64,000 bases of DNA from Rhodocyclaceae bacterium. GTDB lineage: Bacteria > Pseudomonadota > Gammaproteobacteria > Burkholderiales > Rhodocyclaceae. The notes under the pieces are model-generated. The model was not told the origin of the DNA and did not search any database. It saw only the letters and a list, made by a program, of their open reading frames with translations. Numbering within the stretch: position 1 is the first letter of the stretch; each line of letters starts with the position of its first letter. The position numbers and the translations under genes were made by a program. The stretch is taken from assembly GCA_023383815.1 (NCBI GenBank), contig JAHDYG010000017.1, forward strand, positions 1-64,000, written 5' to 3'. This document shows, one piece after another, positions 43,669-52,029 of the stretch.

Positions 43669-44871
43669 TCACCAGGAGGTCTCGCGCTCGGGCGTGGAGG
43701 AGATCCGGTGGATCGTGATGTCGGCACCGGCGAATTCGCCTTCGGCATCCAGACGCAGTCCGATCGTGGACCGCAGGATCCCATAGACGAGCGCGCCGCC
43801 GGCCAGTGCGATTGCGATTCCTCCCAGGGTTCCGATCAGTTGGGCAGCGAGGCTGACACCGCCGAGCCCGCCCAGGGCCTGGCTGCCAAAGATGCCGGCT
43901 GCGATTCCGCCCCACGCGCCACATAGCCCGTGCAGGGGCCAAACGCCCAGCACGTCGTCGATCTTCCAGCGGTTCTGCGCAAGAGTGAACAGCACGACGA
44001 ACGCACCGCCCGCGATGGTGCCGACCGCCAGTGCGCCGATCGGATGCATCAGGTCTGAACCCGCGCAGACGGCGACGAGGCCTGCGAGCGGCCCGTTGTG
44101 GACGAAGCCCGGATCGTTTCGCCCGGCCAGCAGTGCGGCCAGGGTGCCGCCGACCATGGCCATCAGGGAGTTGATCGCGACCAGGCCGTTGACCGCCTCG
44201 ATCCGTTGCGCGCTCATCACGTTGAAGCCGAACCAGCCGACCGCGAGAATCCAGGCACCGAGTGCAAGAAAGGGGATCGAGGACGGAGGATGCGCAGAGA
44301 TGGCTCCGTTGCGGTGGTAGCGCCCCCGGCGCGCACCCAGCAGCAGAACCGCCGGCAGGGCGATCCAGCCACCGACGGCGTGGACCACGACGCTGCCGGC
44401 AAAGTCGTGAAAAGGGGTCCCGAACTGCGCTTCGAGCCATCCCTGGATCCCGAGGTTGCCGTTCCAGACAACGCCCTCGAAGAAGGGGTAGACGAAGCCG
44501 ACGATGAGGAAGGTTGCCAGCAACTGCGGTCCGAAACGGGCGCGTTCGGCAATGCCTCCGGACACGATCGCGGGAATTGCCGCCGCGAAGGTCAGCAGGA
44601 AGAAGAACTTCACCAGCTCGTAGCCCGAGTTTCCCGCCAGTTGCCCGGCGCCGACATAAAAACTGGTTCCGTAGGCGATGAAGTACCCCAGCGTGAAGTA
44701 CGCCAGCGCCGATACGGCGAAATCGCTCAGGATCTTGACCAGTGCGTTGACCTGATTCTTCTTGCGCACGGTTCCGACCTCCAGGAATGCAAAGCCGGCA
44801 TGCATTGCGAGCACCATGATGGCGCCAAGAAGAATGAACAGCACGTCAGATGAGGTTTTGAATTGCTCCAT
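43669..44871 (-). CDS. amt: Ammonium transporter
   Basis: A 400-residue Amt/Mep/Rh-family channel with eleven helices. Recognisable parts are LFILLGAIMVLAMHAGFAFLEVGTVR, GGIAERARFG, HDFAGSVVVHAVGGW with the first pore His, and GVWPLHGLCGAWGGIAAGIFG with the second. It takes up ammonium in the inner membrane. No glnK gene is adjacent, which is usual for the Amt pair, and no sigma-54 promoter with correct spacing was found in the upstream gap. Confidence 0.92.
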   Translation of the reverse strand: MEQFKTSSDVLFILLGAIMVLAMHAGFAFLEVGTVRKKNQVNALVKILSDFAVSALAYFTLGYFIAYGTSFYVGAGQLAGNSGYELVKFFFLLTFAAAIPAIVSGGIAERARFGPQLLATFLIVGFVYPFFEGVVWNGNLGIQGWLEAQFGTPFHDFAGSVVVHAVGGWIALPAVLLLGARRGRYHRNGAISAHPPSSIPFLALGAWILAVGWFGFNVMSAQRIEAVNGLVAINSLMAMVGGTLAALLAGRNDPGFVHNGPLAGLVAVCAGSDLMHPIGALAVGTIAGGAFVVLFTLAQNRWKIDDVLGVWPLHGLCGAWGGIAAGIFGSQALGGLGGVSLAAQLIGTLGGIAIALAGGALVYGILRSTIGLRLDAEGEFAGADITIHRISSTPERETSW

Positions 44872-45023
44872 TCCGGGGCTCCGGTGCGCACGATCCGGGG
44901 GCTGAAGCAGAATCCGTACCCGTCTGGAAAATCCTGCAGGATCAGTGGCATGGGCGTGCCGCCGTAGCAGCCCGGGCGCAAACGTGCACGGACCCGGTGC
45001 GTGTGGCGGTGTGCGTGGCCCGG

Positions 45024-45950
45024 TTATGGTGCGCTGGCGTGCGCCTCTTCGGTGATCCAGTCATGGACCGCCGCCACGCGCCGGTCGTCGAGCGCGCCGG
45101 CCAGGTGGACGATGCCGTAGCGCTTGCCGGTCGCCACCCGCTGTGAGAAGGGTGCCACCAGCAGACCGGATTCGAGCTCGTCGGTGATCAGGGTGCGGCG
45201 CGCGATCGCGACACCCATTCCGGCAATGGCCGCATCGATCGTCAGGTGGTTGCGGTTGAACGTGTATCCGCGCCGGATCTCGACCTGGGGGGCGCCAATC
45301 GCCTTCAGGAAATACGCCCATTCCGCGTACTGGTCGCTGCCTCGCCAGGCGGTGACGTCATGCAGCAACGGGTATTCATCGAGATCGACCGGGGTGCGCA
45401 ACGGGGGGCGGCCGCGCATCAGTGCCGGCGTGCACACCGGAAAGATCTCCTCTTCCATCAGCGGCGTGGTCTGGAAGCCCGGATAGCTGCCGTCATTCAG
45501 ATCGATCGCGAGATCGAACTCGGCGGCGCGCAGCGACAGCGTGCTGTCTTCGGCCTGCAGATGCAGCGCGATGGCAGGGTAGCGCGCCTGCAGGCGCGGC
45601 AGCCGCGGTACCAGCCATTTGGTGAGAAAGGACGGTACGGCGCGCAGTCGCACGATGCCGCTCATCTGGCCGCCATCGAGCCGCAGCAGTTCGAGGTCCA
45701 TCGCGCGATGGGCGCTTTCCACGACTTCGGCCAGCCGCCGCCCCTCCACGGTCAGTTCGAGGCGCCGCGGCAGGCGCTGGAAGAGCCGGTAGCCGAGCCG
45801 TTCCTCGAGACGCTTGATCTGCTGGCTGATCGCGCCGGTCGTCACATGCAGCTCCTCGGCGGCGAGTGTGAAGGACAGATGCCGGGCGCTGACCGCAAAG
45901 ACCTTCAGCCATGCGTGCACCTGCGGGGAAGTGTGGGTGTATCGATGCAT
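45024..45950 (-). CDS. LysR-family regulator, GcvA-like, divergent from sdaA
   Basis: A 308-residue LysR-type regulator. The helix-turn-helix is at residues 12-70 (WLKVFAVSARHLSFTLAAEELHVTTGAISQQI) and the effector domain has IRLRAVPSFLTKWLVPRL and ALHLQAEDSTLSLRAAEFDLAIDLNDG, typical of the GcvA group. Its divergent neighbour is a serine deaminase, so it probably controls serine or glycine catabolism. Three inverted repeats fill the space between the genes. Confidence 0.88.
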   Translation of the reverse strand: MHRYTHTSPQVHAWLKVFAVSARHLSFTLAAEELHVTTGAISQQIKRLEERLGYRLFQRLPRRLELTVEGRRLAEVVESAHRAMDLELLRLDGGQMSGIVRLRAVPSFLTKWLVPRLPRLQARYPAIALHLQAEDSTLSLRAAEFDLAIDLNDGSYPGFQTTPLMEEEIFPVCTPALMRGRPPLRTPVDLDEYPLLHDVTAWRGSDQYAEWAYFLKAIGAPQVEIRRGYTFNRNHLTIDAAIAGMGVAIARRTLITDELESGLLVAPFSQRVATGKRYGIVHLAGALDDRRVAAVHDWITEEAHASAP

Positions 45951-45962
45951 GGTTTACGAAAA

Positions 45963-46061
45963 CTGAATCGTGGTTCAGGGATTATGCGTTGAATGCCCGC
46001 TGGATCCCAGCAAGAATCACGGTCAGTCACGGTGATTGTTGCGCACGATTCAGTAATCGTG
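45963..46061. promoter_or_regulatory. Operator cluster between LysR and sdaA
   Basis: Three inverted repeats share the AATCGTG/AATCAC theme: CTGAA-TCGTGG-TTCAG (45963-45978), AATCAC...GTGATT (46015-46037, 11-base spacer) and CACGATT-CAGT-AATCGTG (46044-46061). Clustered half-sites of one kind are what a LysR-type activator needs. The last ends 27 bases before the sdaA ATG. Confidence 0.55.
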
Positions 46062-46088
46062 ATGCAAAAGGCGACAAAGGAATCAGGA

Positions 46089-47462
46089 ATGAACATCAGC
46101 GCACTGGAGCTGTTCCGGATCGGCATCGGACCTTCGAGTTCTCACACGGTGGGGCCGATGCGAGCCGCACACGACTTTGCTGCGACGCTGGCTGCGCGTG
46201 CGGAGGGTGGTCGGGTGGAACGGATCGTCGTCGAACTGTTCGGCTCGCTGTCCGCGACCGGGCTCGGGCACGGAACCGACCGGGCGGTGCTGGCCGGATT
46301 GATGGGCGAGACGCCCGAGAGCGCCGATCCGGACGCGCTCGCGCCGCGCGTTGCCGCCGTGCGCCACGGCGGTCGCCTGCCGCTCGGCGGAACGCGATTC
46401 GTGCGCTTCGACGTGGATCGTGACCTGCTCTTCCGCGCCGAGACCTTGCCCCGTCACCCCAATGCCTTGCGGATCCGGGCGCTGGCTGCCGACGGAGGGG
46501 TTCTTTACGCGAACACCTATTACTCAGTAGGCGGCGGCTTCGTACTCGACGAGGCTTCCGACGGATCGACGCAGGAGGATGTGGCGCTGCCCTACGGGTT
46601 TGATACGGCAGCCGAGCTGCTCGAACTGTGCCGGCGGAACCGCATCGGGATCGCGCGCCTGATGCTCGACAATGAGACCGCCTGGCGCAGCGAGGCGGCC
46701 ACACGCGCGGCACTGCAGGAGGTCTGGCGCGTGATGCAGGCGTGCGTTGCGCGCGGGCTCAGTCGGGAGGGGGTTCTGCCCGGGGGGCTGAACGTACCGC
46801 GCCGGGCTGCGGCGCTGCATCGCCGTTTGCTGGAGGAGGTGCCCTCGCAGAGCCTTATCGCGCGCACCTTTTCAGGCATGGACTGGGTGAACCTGTATGC
46901 GCTTGCGGTGAATGAGGAAAACGCCGCCGGTGGCCGCATGGTGACGGCTCCGACCAACGGGGCGGCCGGGATCATTCCTGCAGTGCTTCACTACTACATG
47001 CGCTTCCAGTCGGACAGCGGCGAACGGGATGTGGTCGACTTCCTGCTGGCGGCCGCCGCGATCGGCATCCTGTGCAAGAAGAACGCGTCGATTTCGGGGG
47101 CCGAGGTCGGCTGTCAGGGCGAGGTCGGCTCGGCCTGCGCCATGGCGGCTGCGGGGCTGGCGCAGGGCATGGGCGGCTCGCCACACCAGATCGAGAACGC
47201 AGCCGAGATCGCGCTCGAACACAATCTCGGACTGACCTGCGACCCGATCGGCGGGCTCGTGCAGATTCCCTGCATCGAGCGCAATGCGATTGCGGCGGTC
47301 AAGGCGATCAACGCGGCGCAGATGGCGCTGCGCGGCGATGGTCAGCACCAGGTCTCGCTCGACAAGGTGATCCGCACCATGCGTGAAACCGGGCGCGACA
47401 TGCACTCCAAGTACAAGGAAACCTCGCGCGGCGGGCTCGCGGTGAGTTTCGTCGAGTGCTGA
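46089..47462 (+). CDS. sdaA: L-serine ammonia-lyase
   Basis: A 457-residue iron-sulfur L-serine dehydratase of the single-chain type, converting serine to pyruvate and ammonia. The beta-like half starts [23 protein letters not shown]; the alpha half has [21 protein letters not shown] and [20 protein letters not shown], the cysteine ligands of the [4Fe-4S] cluster. AAAGGAATCAGG precedes ATG 46089; another ATG at 46062 would add nine residues. Control by the divergent LysR protein is likely. Confidence 0.94.
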   Translation: MNISALELFRIGIGPSSSHTVGPMRAAHDFAATLAARAEGGRVERIVVELFGSLSATGLGHGTDRAVLAGLMGETPESADPDALAPRVAAVRHGGRLPLGGTRFVRFDVDRDLLFRAETLPRHPNALRIRALAADGGVLYANTYYSVGGGFVLDEASDGSTQEDVALPYGFDTAAELLELCRRNRIGIARLMLDNETAWRSEAATRAALQEVWRVMQACVARGLSREGVLPGGLNVPRRAAALHRRLLEEVPSQSLIARTFSGMDWVNLYALAVNEENAAGGRMVTAPTNGAAGIIPAVLHYYMRFQSDSGERDVVDFLLAAAAIGILCKKNASISGAEVGCQGEVGSACAMAAAGLAQGMGGSPHQIENAAEIALEHNLGLTCDPIGGLVQIPCIERNAIAAVKAINAAQMALRGDGQHQVSLDKVIRTMRETGRDMHSKYKETSRGGLAVSFVEC

Positions 47463-47505
47463 GACGTACTCCAATCGCAGCGGGTGGCCGCCCCGACGCC
47501 GCACC

Positions 47506-47521
47506 TGCGGGTTAACCCGCA
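47506..47521. repeat. Perfect 16-base palindrome in the sdaA-SBP gap
   Basis: TGCGGGTTAACCCGCA reads the same on both strands. It lies 44 bases after sdaA and about 135 bases before the binding-protein gene. It may be an operator; without a loop it is a poor terminator. No other gene is seen in this 194-base gap. Confidence 0.35.
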
Positions 47522-47656
47522 TCGCGTTTCTCCCCATGGCATACCGGTGCCGACGGTCACGATAATGCGCAGCCTCGATCGGCTTGTGACTCCTGCGCTC
47601 GGCAAGCCGGTCAGCGGACCACGAGGGCGGCGAGAGCAAGATAGGGGAGACGGATC

Positions 47657-48559
47657 ATGAAGCAACGAAAGGGATGGGTGCTTGGCGCGCTGGCCGCTGT
47701 CTTTCTGGCGGGAGCCGGGGAGGTCGTTGCCGGTCCGGTCCTGGACCGGATCGTGCGTGAACAGACGGTGCGCATCGGGTATCGCGACACCTCGATGCCC
47801 TTTTCCTACCTCGTTGCACAGGGGGATGTGCCGGTCGGCTACTCAATGGATCTGTGCATGAAGATCGTCGAGCGGATCGGTGCACTGCACAAGCTGCCGC
47901 AAGTGAAGGTCGTGCACGAGCTGGTGACGTCGGCCAATCGCATCGACAAGGTCAGGGAGGGCGTCGTCGATCTTGAGTGCGGGTCGACCACGAGCACGGC
48001 CGAACGGCGCAGGCTCGCCGAGTTCACGATTCCGACCTTCATTGCGGCGACGCGCTTTCTCGTGCGCGCAGACAGTCCCTACCGGAGCCCCTTCGACCTG
48101 AGCGGCAAGCGCGTCGTGACGACCAAGGGCAGTACCAGCGAGAAGCTCTTCAGGGCTTTCAACGAGGACCGTACGCTGCGCGCGACGCTGGTCACCGCCA
48201 GGGACCATGCCGAGTCGTTCTCGTGGGTTGCGAATGCCGAGGCCGAGGCATTCGTGATGGATGACGTGCTGCTCTACAGCCTCGCCGCGCAGTCGGGGCG
48301 CCAGGAAGCCTTTCGGGTGCTCGACGAGCGCCTGACGATCGAGCCGCTGTCGATCATGCTTCCGCAAGGCGATCCGGAGTTCAAGAAGCTCGTCGACGAG
48401 GAGCTGACGCGGGTCATCCTGTCGCGCGAGATCCATCGCATCTACCGTAAATGGTTCGAGTCGCCGATTCCGCCGGACAACATCAATCTCAGGCTGCCGA
48501 TGAGTTTCCTGCTGCGCGATTCGTTCAAGCTGCCGTCGGACTGGATTCCGCCGAATTGA
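47657..48559 (+). CDS. Periplasmic amino-acid-type solute-binding protein
   Basis: A 300-residue protein with a signal peptide (about residues 1-25, KQRKGWVLGALAAVFLAGAGEVVAG) and a type II periplasmic binding fold like GltI (VRIGYRDTSMPFSYL, GYSMDLCMKIVERI, ERRRLAEFTIPTFIAATRFLVR, DDVLLYSLAAQSGR). It probably captures glutamate or aspartate. No permease or ATPase gene accompanies it, so it may serve a transporter encoded elsewhere or a sensor. An AGGGGAG site precedes the ATG. Confidence 0.87.
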   Translation: MKQRKGWVLGALAAVFLAGAGEVVAGPVLDRIVREQTVRIGYRDTSMPFSYLVAQGDVPVGYSMDLCMKIVERIGALHKLPQVKVVHELVTSANRIDKVREGVVDLECGSTTSTAERRRLAEFTIPTFIAATRFLVRADSPYRSPFDLSGKRVVTTKGSTSEKLFRAFNEDRTLRATLVTARDHAESFSWVANAEAEAFVMDDVLLYSLAAQSGRQEAFRVLDERLTIEPLSIMLPQGDPEFKKLVDEELTRVILSREIHRIYRKWFESPIPPDNINLRLPMSFLLRDSFKLPSDWIPPN

Positions 48560-48702
48560 CTGGTGGTGTGCGGCACACGGTGGTCAGAAGGTTTGCGTTG
48601 GGCGAGCGAGACTGGAAACCGGTTTGACGCGCCGGGGCGCAAAGAAATCCGGGACGCCCCGGCAACCGGGGGTTCACCGCCCTGCAGTGTTTGGCATGGA
48701 AC

Positions 48703-48733
48703 TTGTATGAACAAGGGCAAGTTGTTCATACAA
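48703..48733. promoter_or_regulatory. NikR-type operator upstream of the nickel transporter
   Basis: TTGTATGAACAA (48703-48714) and TTGTTCATACAA (48722-48733) are perfect inverse complements. The inner GTATGA...TCATAC halves equal those of the known NikR operator of E. coli, but with a 15-base instead of 16-base spacer. It lies 41 bases before the first gene of the nickel transporter. NikR itself is not encoded in the window. Nickel-dependent repression is inference from the site and the genes. Confidence 0.7.
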
Positions 48734-48773
48734 TGATCCCTTCGGTGCCGACCGGGATCTTCGAGGCCTCCGC

Positions 48774-49268
48774 ATGCTGCAGTCTCCCGCAACCTCGTCC
48801 GCCTTGCGTGCCGCCGTCCTGGCGGTCAGCCTGGCGTGCGCGAACCCGGAGGCGCATGCGCATGCCCTGCTTCAGGAGCGGGTCACGGGGGAAGCCGTGA
48901 TGCTGCATCTGCACTATGGGTGGGGTGACGAGAAACCCTGGTTCGAACCCTACGAGGTCTTCGCACCCGGCTCGGAGCGGCCTTTTCAGAAGGGCTATGT
49001 GAACGAGGCGGGCGAGGTCTCGTTCCGTCCCGACCGGCCCGGGCGCTGGACCGTGCGCGTTGCAACGGAAGACGGCCACGGTGCGCAGGTCGAAATCGAG
49101 GTCGATGCGGCGGGGTTGGCGCGCATCGAATCGGGCGCCTCGCTGCCCGTGCGTGTAGGCAGCGCCCTTGGCTATCTCGCAGGCGTTTTCGGGATCGTGG
49201 CGCTGTGGGTCAGCCGGCGCAAGGCAGGAACGATTCCGGCTGAGCCTTCCGCGACGCGGGCGGGCTGA
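48774..49268 (+). CDS. NikL-like periplasmic accessory protein of the nickel ECF transporter
   Basis: A 164-residue protein with a signal peptide ending PEAHAHALL, so the mature protein could begin with His, a feature of metal-capturing NikL-type subunits. The middle is a small beta domain (VMLHLHYGWGDEKPWFEPYEVF, then GRWTVRVATEDGHGAQVEIEV), with a single membrane helix near the C-terminus (LGYLAGVFGIVALWVSRRK). It starts the operon next to nikM. The nickel role rests on context and the NikR-like site; cobalt is an alternative. Confidence 0.7.
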   Translation: MLQSPATSSALRAAVLAVSLACANPEAHAHALLQERVTGEAVMLHLHYGWGDEKPWFEPYEVFAPGSERPFQKGYVNEAGEVSFRPDRPGRWTVRVATEDGHGAQVEIEVDAAGLARIESGASLPVRVGSALGYLAGVFGIVALWVSRRKAGTIPAEPSATRAG

Positions 49269-49272
49269 GCGC

Positions 49273-49926
49273 ATGCACATCCCGGACGGTCTCCTCTCGC
49301 CCCAGACCTGGCTGCCCGCCTTCGCGATCGCGGTGCCGCTGTGGGCGCTCGGTGCCAGGCGGCTCGCGCACACCATGGGCGATGCGGTGGTGCCGCGTCT
49401 TGCGGTATTTACGGCGCTGGCCTTCCTGATGTCGACCTTGATGGTGCCACTACCGGGGGGGACTTCCGGTCATGCGGTCGGGGTTTCGTTGCTGACGCTG
49501 GTGTTCGGACCCTGGCCGGCCTTCATGGCCTACAGCCTGGTGCTGCTGTTGCAGGCCCTGGTGATCGGCGCGGGCGGGGTGACGGCCTTGCCGGTCAACG
49601 CGCTGGCGATGGGTTTTGTCGGTGCGTGGACGACGGTCGGCTGCGTTGCGTTGCTGGGCCGGCTGCATCACGAAGCGGCCATCGCGGTCGCGGCGGTCGC
49701 CTCGATCCTGCTGTCGGCGCTGATCGTCGCACTGGTGCTGGGGCTGCAGCCCTGGATCGCGAGCGCGGCAGACGGGTCGCCGCGCTTCTTCCCGTTCGGG
49801 CCAGCGGTCACCGTGCCGGCGATCCTCATCCCGCATCTCTTCCTTGCCGCCGGCGAGGCTGCGTTGACGGTGCTGATCCTGCGCCATGCGCGCAAGCGCC
49901 ACTGGGTCGGAGTCACCACACCGTGA
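49273..49926 (+). CDS. nikM: Energy-coupling factor nickel/cobalt transporter S component, NikM/CbiM
   Basis: A 217-residue substrate-binding membrane subunit. The N-terminus MHIPDGLLSP is the hallmark: the amino group and His2 bind the metal. Six or so helices follow, including GGTSGHAVGVSLLTLVFGPWPAFMAYSLVLLLQAL. Operon structure (NikL-NikM-NikQ-NikO) and the NikR-like box favour nickel over cobalt. ATG 49273 is five bases after the previous stop, and its stop overlaps the next gene GTG. Confidence 0.9.
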   Translation: MHIPDGLLSPQTWLPAFAIAVPLWALGARRLAHTMGDAVVPRLAVFTALAFLMSTLMVPLPGGTSGHAVGVSLLTLVFGPWPAFMAYSLVLLLQALVIGAGGVTALPVNALAMGFVGAWTTVGCVALLGRLHHEAAIAVAAVASILLSALIVALVLGLQPWIASAADGSPRFFPFGPAVTVPAILIPHLFLAAGEAALTVLILRHARKRHWVGVTTP

Positions 49927-50555
49927 CGCCGGACCGGACGCTGTCGGGCGCCACCCGAAGGCGCGTCGGGCAAGGTGAGCGCAAGCCGTGGCGATCCGGG
50001 GGGCCGCGCGACACGCTCCGTCTTGCGCTGTACCTGAGTGCGGTGCTGGTCGCAACCCTGGTGCATGAGCCGGGGGTTCTTGCGGGCGGGATGGGGATTG
50101 CGCTGGTCTGCTGCGGGCGCATGCGCGGCGTGTTGCTGCGAAAGGCGTTCTTTGCCGTGCTGCCGGTCAACCTGATGATCTCGGCCGGGCTCGTCCTTGC
50201 GGGGGGGCTCGCCGGCAGCATCGACGGCAACGCCCTGCTGCTGCTGAACCTCCGAGTCCTGCTCCTGAGTCTGCTGGTCGCCTGGACGGTGCACGCCGTC
50301 GACTTCGACCGGGTGCTGGCGCGCTGGCCGGCCGCCCGCCGCTGGCTTGCGATCGTGCGCATCCATATCGGCCTCTTGCAGCGGCAGGCCAGCGACTATC
50401 GAATCGCATTCGCGAGCCGCAGCGCCGAACCGCCGACGCTCGCGACACGCTACCGCGCGGTTGCGGCACACGGGCTGGGGCTTCTCGACAAGGCGGTTCA
50501 GAACGCCGAGGCGACGACCCTCGCGATGCGTTCGCGCGGAGCGCTCGATGACTGA
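49923..50555 (+). CDS. nikQ: ECF transporter T component, NikQ/CbiQ
   Basis: A 210-residue membrane coupling subunit. Helical stretches (LYLSAVLVATLVHEPGVLAGGM; LLLLNLRVLLLSLLVAWTVHAV) are followed by the cytosolic ATPase-contact region with Ala-Arg-type motifs (VLARWPAARRWLAI and TLAMRSRGALDD). The GTG start at 49923 overlaps the nikM stop and the gene end overlaps nikO, so translation is coupled throughout. Confidence 0.82.
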   Translation: MTPDRTLSGATRRRVGQGERKPWRSGGPRDTLRLALYLSAVLVATLVHEPGVLAGGMGIALVCCGRMRGVLLRKAFFAVLPVNLMISAGLVLAGGLAGSIDGNALLLLNLRVLLLSLLVAWTVHAVDFDRVLARWPAARRWLAIVRIHIGLLQRQASDYRIAFASRSAEPPTLATRYRAVAAHGLGLLDKAVQNAEATTLAMRSRGALDD

Positions 50556-51339
50556 CTGGCTGTTCGAGCTCGACCGGGTTTCGCTCGCCTATCCCGACGG
50601 CCAGCTTGCGCTCGGCGGAATCGATCTGGCCATCGGCCGCGGCGAACGCATCGTCGTGCTCGGGGCCAACGGCTGCGGCAAGAGCAGCCTCCTCAAGCTC
50701 CTGAACGGCCTCGTTCTTCCGTCGAACGGTGAATTGCGCTTCTGCGGCGAGCGTGTGGACGCTCGACGCCTCCGGGATCGTGACTGGTGCCGTGCCTTTC
50801 GCAGACGGGTCGTGCTGATGTTCCAGCATCCCGAGGCGATGCTTTTCAATCCTACGGTCGCCGAGGAGATCGCATACGGACTGGGGCCTCTCGAAGCGCC
50901 CGAGCGCGAGCGGCGAGTGCGTGACTGGGCCAGTCGGCTCGGCCTCGCCGGACGCCTCGAAAAACCGCCCTTCCAGCTTTCCGGCGGCGAGAAGCAGCGA
51001 CTGTGCCTGGCCTGCCTGCTGGCGATGGAACCCGAAGTGCTGCTGCTCGACGAACCGACCGCAAACCTCGATCCGCGCACGGTCGGGTGGTTCGTCGACT
51101 GGCTCTCAGGGCAGCCGGTCACGACCGTGATCGCAACCCACCATCTGTCACTTGCGGCGGAACTGGGCAGCCGCTGCGTGATCGTGTCGGAAAATCACCG
51201 CATCGTGTTCGACGGTCCGACAGAGGCGGCGTTGCAGGACGTCGATCTGCTGCTCGCGCACAATCTCGCACATCGCCACACGCATCGCCACGGGGCCGAT
51301 GCGCACCGGCACGCCCACGTTCATCCGGACTGGTTCTGA
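50548..51339 (+). CDS. nikO: ECF transporter ATPase, NikO/CbiO, with His-rich tail
   Basis: A 263-residue ABC ATPase. Walker A is GANGCGKSSLLK (about 38-49), the Q-loop is in LMFQHPEAM, the signature is LSGGEKQR, Walker B is VLLLDEPTANLD and the switch His is in IATHH. The last 20 residues are a histidine-rich tail (HRHTHRHGADAHRHAHVH) that should bind nickel and may buffer or gate transport. ATG 50548 overlaps the nikQ 3' end. Confidence 0.92.
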   Translation: MTDWLFELDRVSLAYPDGQLALGGIDLAIGRGERIVVLGANGCGKSSLLKLLNGLVLPSNGELRFCGERVDARRLRDRDWCRAFRRRVVLMFQHPEAMLFNPTVAEEIAYGLGPLEAPERERRVRDWASRLGLAGRLEKPPFQLSGGEKQRLCLACLLAMEPEVLLLDEPTANLDPRTVGWFVDWLSGQPVTTVIATHHLSLAAELGSRCVIVSENHRIVFDGPTEAALQDVDLLLAHNLAHRHTHRHGADAHRHAHVHPDWF

Positions 51340-51355
51340 AAGCTGCCTGTTGCAG

Positions 51356-51384
51356 TTGTTGCATGTGATCGGTGCGCATAAAAT
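51356..51384 (+). promoter_or_regulatory. Promoter of ccdAB
   Basis: TTGTTG (51356-51361) and TAAAAT (51379-51384) are separated by exactly 17 bases, 31 bases before the antitoxin ATG. Short GTGC and GCGCA repeats around it may be binding sites for the CcdA-CcdB complex. Confidence 0.5.
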
Positions 51385-51415
51385 GTGCCCATGATTGGTG
51401 CGCAGGAGTATTCGC

Positions 51416-51661
51416 ATGTTGCCCGAATTCAGCCCGACCGCTACCAAGCGGTCGGCCAATCTCACGATCAACAGCGATCTGCTCGGACAGGCGCGTGAGC
51501 TGGAGATCAATCTCTCAGCGGTCCTGGAGCAGGCACTTGCGCAAGAGGTCCGGGTGCGCAGGCAGCAACGATGGCTCGAGAGCAACCGCGATGCGATGGA
51601 GGCCTACAACCACCAGGTCGACGAGCACGGGACGTTCAGCGACGCGCTGAGAAGCTTCTGA
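51416..51661 (+). CDS. ccdA: CcdA-family antitoxin
   Basis: An 81-residue antitoxin. The N-terminal ribbon-helix-helix (KRSANLTINSDLLGQARELEIN) binds the promoter, and the C-terminal part with WLESNRDAMEAYNHQVDEHG matches the toxin-binding arm of CcdA (WxxEN...YN). It should neutralise the CcdB-like toxin just downstream. A CAGGAG site precedes ATG 51416; the stop shares a base with the toxin ATG. Confidence 0.88.
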   Translation: MLPEFSPTATKRSANLTINSDLLGQARELEINLSAVLEQALAQEVRVRRQQRWLESNRDAMEAYNHQVDEHGTFSDALRSF

Positions 51662-51978
51662 TGGGGCAGTTCTCCATTCATCGCAACTGCAACAAGGCAA
51701 GCGCGGCCCGCTACCCTTTTTTGCTCGACGTCCAGGCACCGCTGCTCGACCGTCTCGACACCCGCCTGGTGATCCCGCTGACGCCACTGGAATCCTTCGA
51801 TGGCAAGGCGATGTCCGTCCTGTCCCCTGTGTTCGACATCGATGGATGTGCCTATGTACTGCTGACCCCTCAGATGGCTGGGATCGCGCGCAAGGAACTC
51901 GGCGCCGCCATTGCAGACCTGAGCGACCGGCGAGACCTCATCATCGCCGCGATCGACCTTCTGGTCACGGGGTGCTAG
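51661..51978 (+). CDS. ccdB: CcdB-family toxin
   Basis: A 105-residue protein of the CcdB gyrase-poison family (FSIHRNCNKASAARYPFLLDVQAPLLD; VIPLTPLESFDGKAMSVLSPVF). The E. coli toxin ends in Trp-Gly-Ile, which contacts DNA gyrase; here the end is LLVTGC, so the Trp and Ile are replaced, as in several chromosomal homologues. Toxicity or target may therefore differ. It is translationally coupled to ccdA. Confidence 0.85.
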   Translation: MGQFSIHRNCNKASAARYPFLLDVQAPLLDRLDTRLVIPLTPLESFDGKAMSVLSPVFDIDGCAYVLLTPQMAGIARKELGAAIADLSDRRDLIIAAIDLLVTGC

Positions 51979-52029
51979 CGCAACGCGAATCCCACGAACT
52001 TTGCCGTATCGCGGCGGCTCATAGTCGGC

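Noticed and set aside
44872-45023. Possible sigma-54 promoter before the ammonium transporter
   Set aside because: GGCAC and TGC elements are present but the spacing between GG and GC is one base short of the required ten.
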